This document shows positions 34,588 through 42,621 of a DNA stretch of 64,000 bases, piece after piece (within the stretch, counting starts at the first letter, position 1; each line of letters begins with the position of its first letter). The DNA comes from Microbacterium croceum (GTDB lineage: Bacteria; Actinomycetota; Actinomycetes; Actinomycetales; Microbacteriaceae), in the NCBI RefSeq assembly GCF_023091245.1, contig NZ_JAHWXN010000001.1, positions 2,294,001-2,358,000 of the forward strand, given 5' to 3'. Position numbers and translations under genes: made by a program. A model generated the notes under the pieces. That model searched no databases and was not told where the DNA came from. It saw only the letters and a program-made list of their open reading frames with translations.

Positions 34588-34609
34588 AAGCCGATCGTCG
34601 GATCGGCTT
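34588..34609 (+). promoter_or_regulatory. Perfect stem-loop in the rpsB leader
   Basis: AAGCCGATC and GATCGGCTT form a 9-bp stem with a 4-base loop (gtcg), 45 bases before the rpsB ATG. Such a structure could bind S2 for autogenous control, as happens in other bacteria, or act as a weak attenuator. Confidence 0.45.
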
Positions 34610-34653
34610 GACAACCTCAACGGCGCAGAATGCGCCAGAATCAGGAGACGACC

Positions 34654-35595
34654 ATGGCTGTGGTCACCATCCGTCAGCTGCTCGACAGCGGCGTTCACTT
34701 CGGACACCAGACCCGTCGGTGGAACCCGAAGGTCAAGCGCTTCATCCTCACCGAGCGCAGCGGCATCCACATCATCGACCTCCAGCAGTCGCTGGGCTAC
34801 ATCGACAAGGCCTACGACTTCGTGAAGGAGACGGTCGCCCACGGCGGCACGATCCTTTTCGTCGGCACGAAGAAGCAGGCGCAGGAGATCCTCGCCGAGC
34901 AGGCGACCCGCGTCGGCCAGCCCTTCGTCAACCAGCGCTGGCTCGGTGGACTCCTCACCAACTTCCAGACGATCTCCAAGCGTCTCGCACGCATGAAGGA
35001 GCTCGAGGAGCTCGACTACGAGACCCCGGCGAACAGCGGCTTCACGAAGAAGGAGCTGCTTCTCAAGAAGCGCGAGCTCGACAAGCTGCACAAGTCGCTC
35101 GGTGGTATCCGCAACCTCACCAAGACGCCGTCGGCCATCTGGGTCGTCGACGCCAAGCGTGAGCACCTCGCGATCGACGAGGCCAAGAAGCTCGGCATCC
35201 CGGTGATCGGCATCCTCGACACGAACGCCGACCCGGATGACTTCCAGTACCCGATCCCCGGCAACGACGACGCGATCCGCTCCGTGTCGCTGCTGACGCG
35301 CATCATCGCAGACGCCGCGGCCGAGGGCCTGCAGCAGAAGCACAACCCCGAGACGGGCGACGCTGAGCCGCTCGCCGACTGGGAGAAGGAGCTTCTCGAG
35401 ACCCCCGTGCAGGAGTCGGCCGACGCTGCCGAGATCGTGGCCGCTGAGGACCAGGCTGCCGTCGTCGAGACGCCGGCCGCCGACGAGACCGCTGCCGACG
35501 AGGCCGGTGCAGAAGCACACGACGAGGCCATCGCAGCCGCTTCCGGTGAGGAGACCGTTGAGGTCGCCGCCGCCGAGGCAGCCGACGCCAAGTAA
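34654..35595 (+). CDS. rpsB: 30S ribosomal protein S2, 313 aa
   Basis: The S2 core spans about residues 1-245 ([50 protein letters not shown]). A tail of about 65 residues, almost wholly Ala/Glu/Asp, follows and is typical of high-GC actinobacteria. A CAGGAG Shine-Dalgarno precedes the ATG at 34654. tsf follows 44 bp downstream, the universal rpsB-tsf pair. Confidence 0.97.
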   Translation: MAVVTIRQLLDSGVHFGHQTRRWNPKVKRFILTERSGIHIIDLQQSLGYIDKAYDFVKETVAHGGTILFVGTKKQAQEILAEQATRVGQPFVNQRWLGGLLTNFQTISKRLARMKELEELDYETPANSGFTKKELLLKKRELDKLHKSLGGIRNLTKTPSAIWVVDAKREHLAIDEAKKLGIPVIGILDTNADPDDFQYPIPGNDDAIRSVSLLTRIIADAAAEGLQQKHNPETGDAEPLADWEKELLETPVQESADAAEIVAAEDQAAVVETPAADETAADEAGAEAHDEAIAAASGEETVEVAAAEAADAK

Positions 35596-35639
35596 TCCCC
35601 TCGAACCGACATACATAACGAAGCAAGGAGCCACCACAC

Positions 35640-36467
35640 ATGGCCAACTTCACCATCGCTGACCTCAAGGCGCTGCGTGAGCAGCTCGGCACGGGAATGG
35701 TCGACACCAAGAAGGCGCTCGAGGAGGCCGACGGAGACGTCGAGAAGGCCACCGAGATCCTGCGCCTGAAGGGTGCCAAGGGCAACGCGAAGCGCGCCGA
35801 CCGTTCCACCAGCGAGGGCCTCATCGTCGCTCGCGAGCAGGATGGCGCTGTAACGCTCATCGAGCTCGCCTGCGAGACCGACTTCGTCGCGAAGAACGAG
35901 CGTTTCATCACGCTCGCCGAGAAGGTCGCCGACGCCGTCGCCGCCGTCAAGGCGGACTCGGTCGAGGCCGCTCTCGCCGCTCAGGCGGGCGACATGACCG
36001 TCGAGCAGCTCATCTCGGAGGAAGCCGCGATCATCGGCGAGAAGGTCGAGCTGCGCCGCGTGCGTACGATCTCCGGCGACAAGGTCGAGGTCTACCTGCA
36101 CCGCACGAGCAAGGATCTGCCCCCGCAGATCGGTGTCGTCGTGGCCTACTCGGGTGACGACGCCGAGACCGCGCGTAGCATCGCCCAGCACATCTCGTTC
36201 GCCAACCCGTCGTACCTCGCTCGCGAGGACGTTCCGGCAGACGCCGTCGAGAAGGAGCGTGAGATCGTTACCGAGATCTCCCGCAACGAGGGCAAGCCCG
36301 AAGCGGCGCTGCCCAAGATCGTCGAGGGCCGTGTCTCCGCGTTCATCAAGCAGGTCGCGCTGCTCGAGCAGGACTACGCCAAGGACAACAAGCTCTCTGT
36401 CGCCCAGGTGGCGAAGGACGCCGGTATCACCGTGACGGACTTCGCGCGCTTCAAGGTCGGCGCGTAG
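35640..36467 (+). CDS. tsf: Elongation factor Ts, 275 aa
   Basis: EF-Ts recycles EF-Tu from GDP to GTP. The N-terminal UBA-like domain reads [25 protein letters not shown] and the core contains the [10 protein letters not shown] motif that contacts EF-Tu. An AAGGAG Shine-Dalgarno is nine bases before the ATG. A perfect hairpin terminator follows nine bases after the stop. Confidence 0.97.
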   Translation: MANFTIADLKALREQLGTGMVDTKKALEEADGDVEKATEILRLKGAKGNAKRADRSTSEGLIVAREQDGAVTLIELACETDFVAKNERFITLAEKVADAVAAVKADSVEAALAAQAGDMTVEQLISEEAAIIGEKVELRRVRTISGDKVEVYLHRTSKDLPPQIGVVVAYSGDDAETARSIAQHISFANPSYLAREDVPADAVEKEREIVTEISRNEGKPEAALPKIVEGRVSAFIKQVALLEQDYAKDNKLSVAQVAKDAGITVTDFARFKVGA

Positions 36468-36475
36468 CAAAGTCG

Positions 36476-36508
36476 AAGGGGTTCGGATCATCGAGATCCG
36501 AACCCCTT
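36476..36508 (+). terminator. Intrinsic terminator after tsf
   Basis: AAGGGGTTCGGATC and GATCCGAACCCCTT form a perfect 14-bp stem with a 5-base loop (atcga), followed by cttcg. It ends the rpsB-tsf transcript. Confidence 0.8.
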
Positions 36509-36527
36509 CTTCGTGCCCACGAGGCAC

Positions 36528-36533
36528 TATCTT
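36528..36533 (+). promoter_or_regulatory. -10 box TATCTT for pyrH
   Basis: TATCTT lies 25 bases before the pyrH ATG and directly after the tsf terminator. No clear -35 element is visible because the terminator stem occupies that place. Confidence 0.4.
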
Positions 36534-36558
36534 GAATCGGGACGAGAGGACAACACCC

Positions 36559-37275
36559 ATGACCGAACGCACTGGACGCCGCCGCGTCCTTCTGAAGCTC
36601 TCCGGGGAAGCATTCGGCGCCGGTCAGCTGGGCGTCAACCCCGACGTCGTCGGCCAGATCGCGCGCGATATCGCCGCAGCGGTCGACCGCGTCGAGGTCG
36701 CCATCGTCGTCGGTGGCGGCAACTTCTTCCGCGGCGCCGAGCTCAGCCAACGCGGCATGGACAGAGGTCGCGCCGATTACATGGGCATGCTCGGCACCGT
36801 GATGAACGCCCTCGCCCTGCAGGACTTCCTCGAGCAGGCGGGTGCGGCTACGCGGGTGCAGTCCGCGATCGCGATGACCCAGGTAGCGGAGCCCTACATC
36901 CCGCGTCGCGCCGAGCGGCACATGGAGAAGGGGCGTGTCGTCATCTTCGGCGCCGGCGCCGGTCTTCCGTACTTCTCCACCGACACGGTCGCCGCGCAGC
37001 GTGCGCTCGAGATCGGTGCGCAGGAGGTGCTGGTGGCGAAGAACGGTGTGGACGCGATCTACACCGCCGACCCCAACAAGCATGCCGATGCCGAGCGCAT
37101 CGAGCAGGTGACGTATCGCGATGCGCTCCAGCGTGGGCTCAAGGTGGTCGACTCGACCGCATTCAGCCTCTGCATGGACAACAACATGGACATGCGTGTC
37201 TTCGGCATGGAGCCCGCAGGCAACGTGACCCGCGCTCTGCTCGGCGAGCCGATCGGAACACTCGTCACTGCGTGA
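36559..37275 (+). CDS. pyrH: Uridylate kinase, 238 aa
   Basis: The protein is an amino-acid-kinase-fold UMP kinase: [12 protein letters not shown] and [13 protein letters not shown] at the N-terminus, [15 protein letters not shown] in the middle, and [11 protein letters not shown] near the end. It makes UDP from UMP and is hexameric in bacteria. ATG at 36559 has GAGAGGA upstream. Position between tsf and frr is conserved across bacteria. Confidence 0.97.
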   Translation: MTERTGRRRVLLKLSGEAFGAGQLGVNPDVVGQIARDIAAAVDRVEVAIVVGGGNFFRGAELSQRGMDRGRADYMGMLGTVMNALALQDFLEQAGAATRVQSAIAMTQVAEPYIPRRAERHMEKGRVVIFGAGAGLPYFSTDTVAAQRALEIGAQEVLVAKNGVDAIYTADPNKHADAERIEQVTYRDALQRGLKVVDSTAFSLCMDNNMDMRVFGMEPAGNVTRALLGEPIGTLVTA

Positions 37276-37285
37276 GCGTGTGATC

Positions 37286-37306
37286 CGGGCGCACCGGCTG
37301 CGCCCG
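37286..37306 (+). terminator. Hairpin between pyrH and frr
   Basis: CGGGCGCA and TGCGCCCG form a perfect 8-bp stem around ccggc. The stem is followed at once by atagaattt, which includes a TAGAAT -10-like box at 37308-37313. It may both end pyrH transcripts and sit within the frr promoter. Confidence 0.5.
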
Positions 37307-37307
37307 A

Positions 37308-37313
37308 TAGAAT
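37308..37313 (+). promoter_or_regulatory. -10 box TAGAAT for frr
   Basis: TAGAAT precedes the frr GTG by 30 bases and an AGGAG Shine-Dalgarno lies in the leader. The upstream hairpin overlaps the -35 spacer region. Confidence 0.45.
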
Positions 37314-37343
37314 TTCCAGAACACCCCGACGATAGGAGTCACC

Positions 37344-37898
37344 GTGATCGCGGATGTCCTCGCTGAAACCACCTCCCGCATGACCCGGGCGGTCGAGGCT
37401 GCCAAGGAGGACTTCTCCACGGTGCGCACCGGTCGCGCCAACCCGCAGCTTTTCCAGAAGGTTCTGGTCGACTACTACGGAACGCCGACCCCTCTGGCCC
37501 AGCTCGCCTCGCTGGCGAACCAGGAAGCGCGCACGCTGATCATCACGCCGTACGACAAGTCCGCGCTCAAGGCGATCGAGCAGGCTGTCCGCGACATGCC
37601 GAACCTCGGCGCCAATCCGACGAACGATGGCAATCTCGTGCGCGTCGTGATGCCCGAGCTGACGGCCGATCGCCGCAAGGAGTACGTGAAGCTCGTCAAG
37701 ACGAAGGCCGAGGACGCCAAGGTGCATGTCCGCGGCATCCGACGCAAGGCGAAGGACGAGCTCGACGCTCTGAAGAGCGAACTCGGCGAAGACGAGATCG
37801 CTCGCGCCGAGAAGGAGCTCGATGCGCTCACGCGTCAGCACGTCGATCTGATCGACGACGCGCTCAAGCGCAAAGAGGCCGAACTCCTCGAGGTGTAG
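37344..37898 (+). CDS. frr: Ribosome recycling factor, 184 aa
   Basis: Frr splits post-termination ribosomes together with EF-G. The sequence contains the family stretches [26 protein letters not shown] and [15 protein letters not shown] with normal length. It starts with GTG after AGGAG. cdsA follows after only five bases, so the two are likely co-transcribed. Confidence 0.97.
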   Translation: MIADVLAETTSRMTRAVEAAKEDFSTVRTGRANPQLFQKVLVDYYGTPTPLAQLASLANQEARTLIITPYDKSALKAIEQAVRDMPNLGANPTNDGNLVRVVMPELTADRRKEYVKLVKTKAEDAKVHVRGIRRKAKDELDALKSELGEDEIARAEKELDALTRQHVDLIDDALKRKEAELLEV

Positions 37899-37903
37899 TC
37901 GGC

Positions 37904-39064
37904 ATGTCTGACGACACGCGAGATGACGGGGAGGGGACGTCACCGTCGCGCCATCAGGTGCCTGACGGGGCCGGCTCTGAGGGCGGCATCCCGCTTCCGG
38001 ACACGGCTTTTCCCGCGTTCGACGCGATGAACATCCCCCCGCGTCCTCCGCTGCCTGGCGTGGAGCGCGAGAGCGGGGGAGTGGAAGTCGCGACGACCGA
38101 GCAGCTCGATACCGCCGATCACAACGCCATCAGAGAGCAGTGGCGCGCAGCGCGGGACGAGTTGGGCACTCACGTGTCGCATGCGCGGGATCAGCTGGAT
38201 CAGGCGAACGAGCGGATCAAGGAACGCACCGGTCGCGACCTCGTGCTGGCCATCGTCATCGGACTGGCATTCGGAGCCGCACTCCTGGGCTCCCTGCTCT
38301 TCATCAAGGCGCTGTTCGTGCCGTTCGCGTTGGCGGCGGCACTCCTCGGTGTCTATGAACTCTCGCGTGCTCTGCGCTCCGGCGGGCGGCGTATCGATGT
38401 AGTCCCGCAGCTCGTCGCCGCTGCGATCTTGGTGCTCTCCGCCTACTTTGCAGAGATCTGGCTGTGCTGGGTCGCGCTCTTCGTCGCCGTCTCGTTCGTC
38501 ATCGTCTGGCGCCTCGTCGCGCAGATGATGTCGAAGGATGGACGGACCTACGGCGACGTGCTCGCCGACGCCGTGGTCGGTGGGTTCGTGCAGATCTACG
38601 TGCCGTTCCTCGCGGGTGTCGCCCTCATTCTGCTCAAGCAGGAAGGCGGGCAGTGGTGGGTGCTGAGCTTCATCGCGATCGCGGTCGCTGCAGACACCGG
38701 CGCCTACGCTGCGGGTCTGGCATTCGGACGGCATCCGATGGCACCGAAGATCAGCCCGAAGAAGACGTGGGAAGGCTTCGGCGGCGCTGTCGCGGCGTCG
38801 TTGATCGCCGGCACCCTCCTCGCCATCTTCCTGCTGGATCTTCCCTGGTGGGCGGGACTCATCTTCGGCGCAGCCATCCTACTGTCCGCCACCCTCGGCG
38901 ATCTCGGCGAGTCGATGCTCAAGAGAGATATCGGTATCAAGGACATGAGTTCGTGGTTGCCGGGGCACGGTGGTCTGCTCGACAGGCTGGACAGCATCCT
39001 TCCGTCGACTGTTCCTGCGCTCTGCCTCTACTTCCTCCTCTCTCCCTGGGTGGTGCTGTCATGA
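37904..39064 (+). CDS. cdsA: Phosphatidate cytidylyltransferase, 386 aa
   Basis: CdsA converts phosphatidic acid and CTP to CDP-diacylglycerol, the precursor of membrane phospholipids. About eight membrane helices follow a hydrophilic N-terminus of about 115 residues that is Pro/Gly/Asp-rich and disordered-looking. The family signature is SATLGDLGESMLKRDIGIKD, followed by GHGGLLDRLDSI near the end. The long N-terminal extension is usual in Micrococcales. Its stop overlaps the start of the DivIVA-like gene. Confidence 0.95.
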   Translation: MSDDTRDDGEGTSPSRHQVPDGAGSEGGIPLPDTAFPAFDAMNIPPRPPLPGVERESGGVEVATTEQLDTADHNAIREQWRAARDELGTHVSHARDQLDQANERIKERTGRDLVLAIVIGLAFGAALLGSLLFIKALFVPFALAAALLGVYELSRALRSGGRRIDVVPQLVAAAILVLSAYFAEIWLCWVALFVAVSFVIVWRLVAQMMSKDGRTYGDVLADAVVGGFVQIYVPFLAGVALILLKQEGGQWWVLSFIAIAVAADTGAYAAGLAFGRHPMAPKISPKKTWEGFGGAVAASLIAGTLLAIFLLDLPWWAGLIFGAAILLSATLGDLGESMLKRDIGIKDMSSWLPGHGGLLDRLDSILPSTVPALCLYFLLSPWVVLS

Positions 39065-39642
39065 CCGACCGATCTCCGGATGTTACGACCGCGGAAGACG
39101 CGCCTCCCGCCTTCGCCCTCACGACGGGACGCACGCTCGGCTATCATCGTGCCGCGGTCGACACGTTCCTCGCTTCCGCACGCAAGGCGTTCGAGCTCGG
39201 CGGGGATGAGCTGGAAGCGGCTGACGTGCGAACGGCGTCGTTTCCCTTGGTCAAGGGCGGCTACGTGGTCGCGGATGTCGACGCGGCACTGGGCCGCGTC
39301 GAGGACGCGTTCGCCGCGCGAGAACGTGAGCGGGTCGTACGAGCTCGCGGTGCGGGGGCGTGGGTCGAGCAGGCCCGCGAAGATGCACAGGTCATCCTCG
39401 ACCATCTCGCTCGCCCGGCGCGTCATCGGTTCGCGCGGACCGGCGTTCTGACCTTCGGGTATCGCGTCGATGAGGTGGATCACGTCGCCACCCGCATCGT
39501 GCGCTACCTGCGCGACGGTGACGCGCTGACAGCGGAGCAGCTGCGTTCTGCCGCGTTCCGGATGCAGCGCGGCGGCTATCGCGAGGAGCAGGTCGACGCC
39601 CTGCTCGATGCCACCATCGACGTGATCCTGGCAGTTCGCTAG
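39061..39642 (+). CDS. DivIVA-domain-like protein with two repeats, 193 aa
   Basis: Two DivIVA-type motifs are present: LGYHRAAVDTFLASARKAFE with SFPLVKGGYVVADVDAAL (about 25-85), and FGYRVDEVDHVATRIVRYL with AFRMQRGGYREEQVDALL (about 125-180). Each is a short GY-x3-VD type helix as in DivIVA/Wag31. No extended coiled coil is seen, so it is unlikely to form the large polar scaffold itself. Overlap with cdsA (ATGA) suggests a role linking phospholipid synthesis and polar growth; that is inference. Confidence 0.85.
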   Translation: MTDRSPDVTTAEDAPPAFALTTGRTLGYHRAAVDTFLASARKAFELGGDELEAADVRTASFPLVKGGYVVADVDAALGRVEDAFAARERERVVRARGAGAWVEQAREDAQVILDHLARPARHRFARTGVLTFGYRVDEVDHVATRIVRYLRDGDALTAEQLRSAAFRMQRGGYREEQVDALLDATIDVILAVR

Positions 39643-39689
39643 GCCTCCCATGGTCGTCTCAGGCGTCTTTGCGTAGACTGTCCATCATC

Positions 39690-40373
39690 GTGAACTCCCG
39701 AAACGACATGAAACTCGAACGAAGCAACGCCTCGCTGGTGCCCGCGGCGGTGGCGACATCCGCGCGCAGAGGCACTCGGAGGTGGTCGCGACGCCGCGGC
39801 GTCGTCGGCGTCTTCAGCGCCGTCGCAGTCGTCGGATTCGCTGGGGCCATCATGGCGCCGACCGGGGTCGCACTCGCTGATCCACCAACTGCCGACACGA
39901 CGGACAGCGTCTACGCGGCGGCTCTCGCTGATACGCAGAATCTGACCGTCACGGTCGAAGGAGCGGCGATCACGCCGATCGAGCGTGGCGAGTTCGAGGT
40001 GTACGTCAAGCCCAAGCCGAAGCCCAAGCCCGTCGTCGCGCAGACGACGGACAGTGGCGGGTCGAGCGGCGGCGGCCCCCTGCTGTACAGCGGCGGTGGC
40101 GCACCGGCGGAATGGATGGCGGCCGCGGGCATCGCGCCAGCTGATCAGGGATACGTCGACTACATCGTCTCTCGGGAGAGCGGCTGGAACCCGAACGCGA
40201 CCAACGCGTCGTCCGGCGCGTGTGGACTCGTCCAGGCCCTGCCGTGCAGCAAGGTCCCCGGCAACGGATACAACCCGGTCGACAACCTGCGGTGGGCGAC
40301 CGGATACGCGGTCGGACGCTACGGGAGCTGGGCCGGGGCATACGCCTTCTGGACCAACAACCACTGGTGGTGA
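39690..40373 (+). CDS. Secreted lytic-transglycosylase-like protein, 227 aa
   Basis: A long signal peptide (basic region to about residue 36, then a hydrophobic core ending LADPP) is followed by a spacer with KPKPKPKP. A C-terminal domain of about 80 residues follows (YVDYIVSRESGWNPNATN, ACGLVQALPCSK, AGAYAFWTNNHWW). The Glu in SRESGW is the expected catalytic acid. Similar domains cleave peptidoglycan. TAGACT (39674-39679) lies ten bases before the GTG; an ATG at 39708 is an alternative start. Two Cys in the domain may form a disulfide. Confidence 0.8.
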   Translation: MNSRNDMKLERSNASLVPAAVATSARRGTRRWSRRRGVVGVFSAVAVVGFAGAIMAPTGVALADPPTADTTDSVYAAALADTQNLTVTVEGAAITPIERGEFEVYVKPKPKPKPVVAQTTDSGGSSGGGPLLYSGGGAPAEWMAAAGIAPADQGYVDYIVSRESGWNPNATNASSGACGLVQALPCSKVPGNGYNPVDNLRWATGYAVGRYGSWAGAYAFWTNNHWW

Positions 40374-40382
40374 GCGCGCGTC

Positions 40383-40670
40383 GTGCCACGCTCCCGCAAA
40401 CGTCATTCGGCGCGCCCTGACGACGAAGATTCGCTGGAACGGCTGATGGCCGGCTGGAAGCGGTCAGAGACCAGACGTGGTGCCGAATGGACCGTGCAGC
40501 CCGTGTCGGCTGCACAGGCGCAGAAGGCATACATCTGCCCCGGCTGCAGTCGCGAGGTTGCCGCTGGAACCGCTCATCTCGTGGCATGGCGTGCCGATGG
40601 CGTGCTGGGTGACGCCGCCGACCTCGCAGCGCGCAGACATTGGCACACACACTGTTGGAGGATGGCGTGA
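40383..40670 (+). CDS. Small Cys/His-containing protein, 95 aa
   Basis: A basic N-terminus (MPRSRKRHSARPDDED) precedes a putative metal site: CPGC near residue 52, His in GTAHLVAW, and HWHTHC at the C-terminus. This could bind one zinc. I do not recognise a named family, though such proteins recur in actinobacteria. It starts with GTG and its stop overlaps the hydrolase gene's GTG by 4 bp, so the two are coupled. Confidence 0.72.
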   Translation: MPRSRKRHSARPDDEDSLERLMAGWKRSETRRGAEWTVQPVSAAQAQKAYICPGCSREVAAGTAHLVAWRADGVLGDAADLAARRHWHTHCWRMA

Positions 40671-41389
40671 GCATGGAGATTCGCGGACCGTTGGAGCTGC
40701 CGGCCCGTCGAGAGGATGTCGAGCTGCAGACGGCAGACGGCCTGACGCTGGTGGGAGAGCTCGCACTCCCGGAGACAACAGCGCCCGTCGCGACCCTGGT
40801 CACGCTCCATCCGCTGCCCACAGCAGGCGGCTTCATGGATTCGCACATCCTTCGCAAATCGGCGGCACGTCTTCCCGCGCTGGCCGACCTCGCTGTGCTC
40901 CGTTTCAACACCCGAGGCACCAGTTCGCCGCGGGGTACGAGTGAGGGGGCGTTCGACGGCGGTGGTGCGGAGCAGTTCGACGTCGCTGCCGCGATGGACT
41001 TCGTCCGCGAGCGCGCGCTGCCACGTCCCTGGCTCGTGGGCTGGTCGTTCGGTACAGAGCTCGCACTCAAGTACGGCCGCGACCACGACATCGAGGGCGT
41101 GATCCTGCTGTCGCCTCCACTGCATCGTGCAACGGACGCGGAAGTCGCGGCCTGGGCCGGCGCCGATCGGGAGGTCGTCGTGCTCGTTCCCGAATTAGAC
41201 GACTACTTGCGCCCTGCGGAGGCACGCGAGCGATTCGCCTCGATCCCTCATGCCCGGCTGATCGCTGTAGACGGTGGCAAGCACCTCTGGGTGGGGGAGA
41301 CGCAGACGCGCCGAGTTCTCACAGAGATCGTGGCCGCGGTGAACCCGCCAGCCCTTCCTCTCGCGACACACTGGCCGCCGGCCGACTGA
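40667..41389 (+). CDS. Alpha/beta hydrolase, 240 aa
   Basis: The nucleophile elbow is VGWSFGTELAL, preceded by the oxyanion region LVTLHPLPTAGGFMD and the strand LRFNTRGTSSPRG. The acid is probably Asp in VPELDDYLRP and the His is in DGGKHLWVG. This pattern resembles short serine hydrolases of the CocE/dienelactone-hydrolase type; the substrate is unknown. GTG at 40667 overlaps the previous gene; an ATG at 40673 is nearly as good. Confidence 0.85.
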   Translation: MSMEIRGPLELPARREDVELQTADGLTLVGELALPETTAPVATLVTLHPLPTAGGFMDSHILRKSAARLPALADLAVLRFNTRGTSSPRGTSEGAFDGGGAEQFDVAAAMDFVRERALPRPWLVGWSFGTELALKYGRDHDIEGVILLSPPLHRATDAEVAAWAGADREVVVLVPELDDYLRPAEARERFASIPHARLIAVDGGKHLWVGETQTRRVLTEIVAAVNPPALPLATHWPPAD

Positions 41390-41395
41390 GCGGAC

Positions 41396-42445
41396 TCAGA
41401 GCTCGTTCATCCGCGGGATGAGTACCTGACGGTAGATGAGCAGGATGCTCGCGGCGACCGGAATCGCGATCAGCGCGCCCAGCAGACCGAGAAGACTGCC
41501 GCCTGCCAGCGCGGCGACGACAACAACGGCACCCGGCACGGAGACTGCTCGGCTCATGATGCGGGGCGAGATCACGTAGGCCTCGATCTGCATGTAGATG
41601 AGGTAGTAGATGGCGGCCGCTATCGCTGTGGCGGGGGAGCCCAGCCCGGGGATCAGGCAGACCAGGACGATCAGGCTCGACCCGGTGAGGGTGCCCACCA
41701 GCGGGATCAGCGAGAAGAAGAAGGCGACGACCGCGAGCACAGCAGGGAAGGGGGCTTGGATGATCGAGAGGAAGATCGCGCTCAGCACCCCGTTGATCAC
41801 ACCCAACGAGAGCTGACCCATCACGTAGTAGCCGACGGAGTCGGTGATCTGCTCCGCGAGGTCGATGAAGCGATCGCGCTTGGAGGCTGGAGCAAGCTGG
41901 TAGACGGCCGCCTTGAGAGAAGGCGTCGATGCAGTGAGATAGATCGTCAGGATCAGCACGATGAAAGCGCCGAAGAGGCCGGTGACGATCGAGACGCTCG
42001 CGTTGATGACCTTGTTCGTGATGTCGCCCACGTTCCCGATCAACCATGCCTGCGCTTCGCCGAGAACCCGCGGTACGTCGAGGTTGGGGAACACGCCGAG
42101 GATCCACGCCTCGATGTCCGAGAGCAGGCCTGGCCGGCTGACCAACTGGGTGATCTGATCGATGAGCTGCGTGATCTGGGAGACGATCATCGGCAGGACC
42201 ATCAGCACGATGCCGGCGAACACCGCCAGAACAGCCACGATCGTGACCAGCACCGCCAACCACCGAGGGAGCTTCTTACGCTCGAGGAATGCGACGACGG
42301 GGTCGAGACCGAGACTGAGGAACAGAGCGGTGCCCACGTAGAGGAACACCGTAGACAGGTTTTGCACGCTGCCGATCAGGAGGATTCCCAACCCCACGCC
42401 GAGCGTTGCCACCAGAGCGGTGCGGAAAGGATTGTGGATCTTCAT
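41396..42445 (-). CDS. AI-2E family transporter, 349 aa
   Basis: This is a membrane protein with about eight helices in the AI-2E (formerly PerM/UPF0118) layout: two or three N-terminal helices, an extracytoplasmic amphipathic region (about 85-160) and a C-terminal bundle with LIPLVGTLTG and LGLLGALIAIPVAAS. Family members export autoinducer-2 or move Na+/H+; which applies here is unknown. A GAGGAG Shine-Dalgarno precedes the ATG. It diverges from the three-TM protein gene. Confidence 0.9.
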   Translation of the reverse strand: MKIHNPFRTALVATLGVGLGILLIGSVQNLSTVFLYVGTALFLSLGLDPVVAFLERKKLPRWLAVLVTIVAVLAVFAGIVLMVLPMIVSQITQLIDQITQLVSRPGLLSDIEAWILGVFPNLDVPRVLGEAQAWLIGNVGDITNKVINASVSIVTGLFGAFIVLILTIYLTASTPSLKAAVYQLAPASKRDRFIDLAEQITDSVGYYVMGQLSLGVINGVLSAIFLSIIQAPFPAVLAVVAFFFSLIPLVGTLTGSSLIVLVCLIPGLGSPATAIAAAIYYLIYMQIEAYVISPRIMSRAVSVPGAVVVVAALAGGSLLGLLGALIAIPVAASILLIYRQVLIPRMNEL

Positions 42446-42527
42446 CTGAACTCCTCGGGACTGCTGATGTCAGGGTATCGAGCCGCGCGGTCTTCGCCCT
42501 GTCGACCTGCCGAACAGCGCGGCACGG

Positions 42528-42556
42528 AACCACCTGTGGTTGACACACAGGTGGTT
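42528..42556 (+). promoter_or_regulatory. Operator-like palindrome with the -35 box in its centre
   Basis: AACCACCTGTG and CACAGGTGGTT are perfect 11-bp inverted repeats separated by gttgaca, whose last six bases form TTGACA. A TAGTCT box (42561-42566) follows after 15 bp. A protein bound to this palindrome would cover the promoter. No regulator gene is adjacent. Confidence 0.55.
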
Positions 42557-42621
42557 TCGATAGTCTGAAATGTCGAGTGTTGCGTCTCGGGCAAGTCCTG
42601 AGACGCGTGAGGAGACTATTC

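Noticed and set aside
34607..34639. TTGACA with CAGAAT near the rpsB start as a promoter
   Set aside because: Distances between the hexamers are 12 or 22 bp, neither compatible with a normal promoter; the TTGACA lies just beyond the leader stem-loop.
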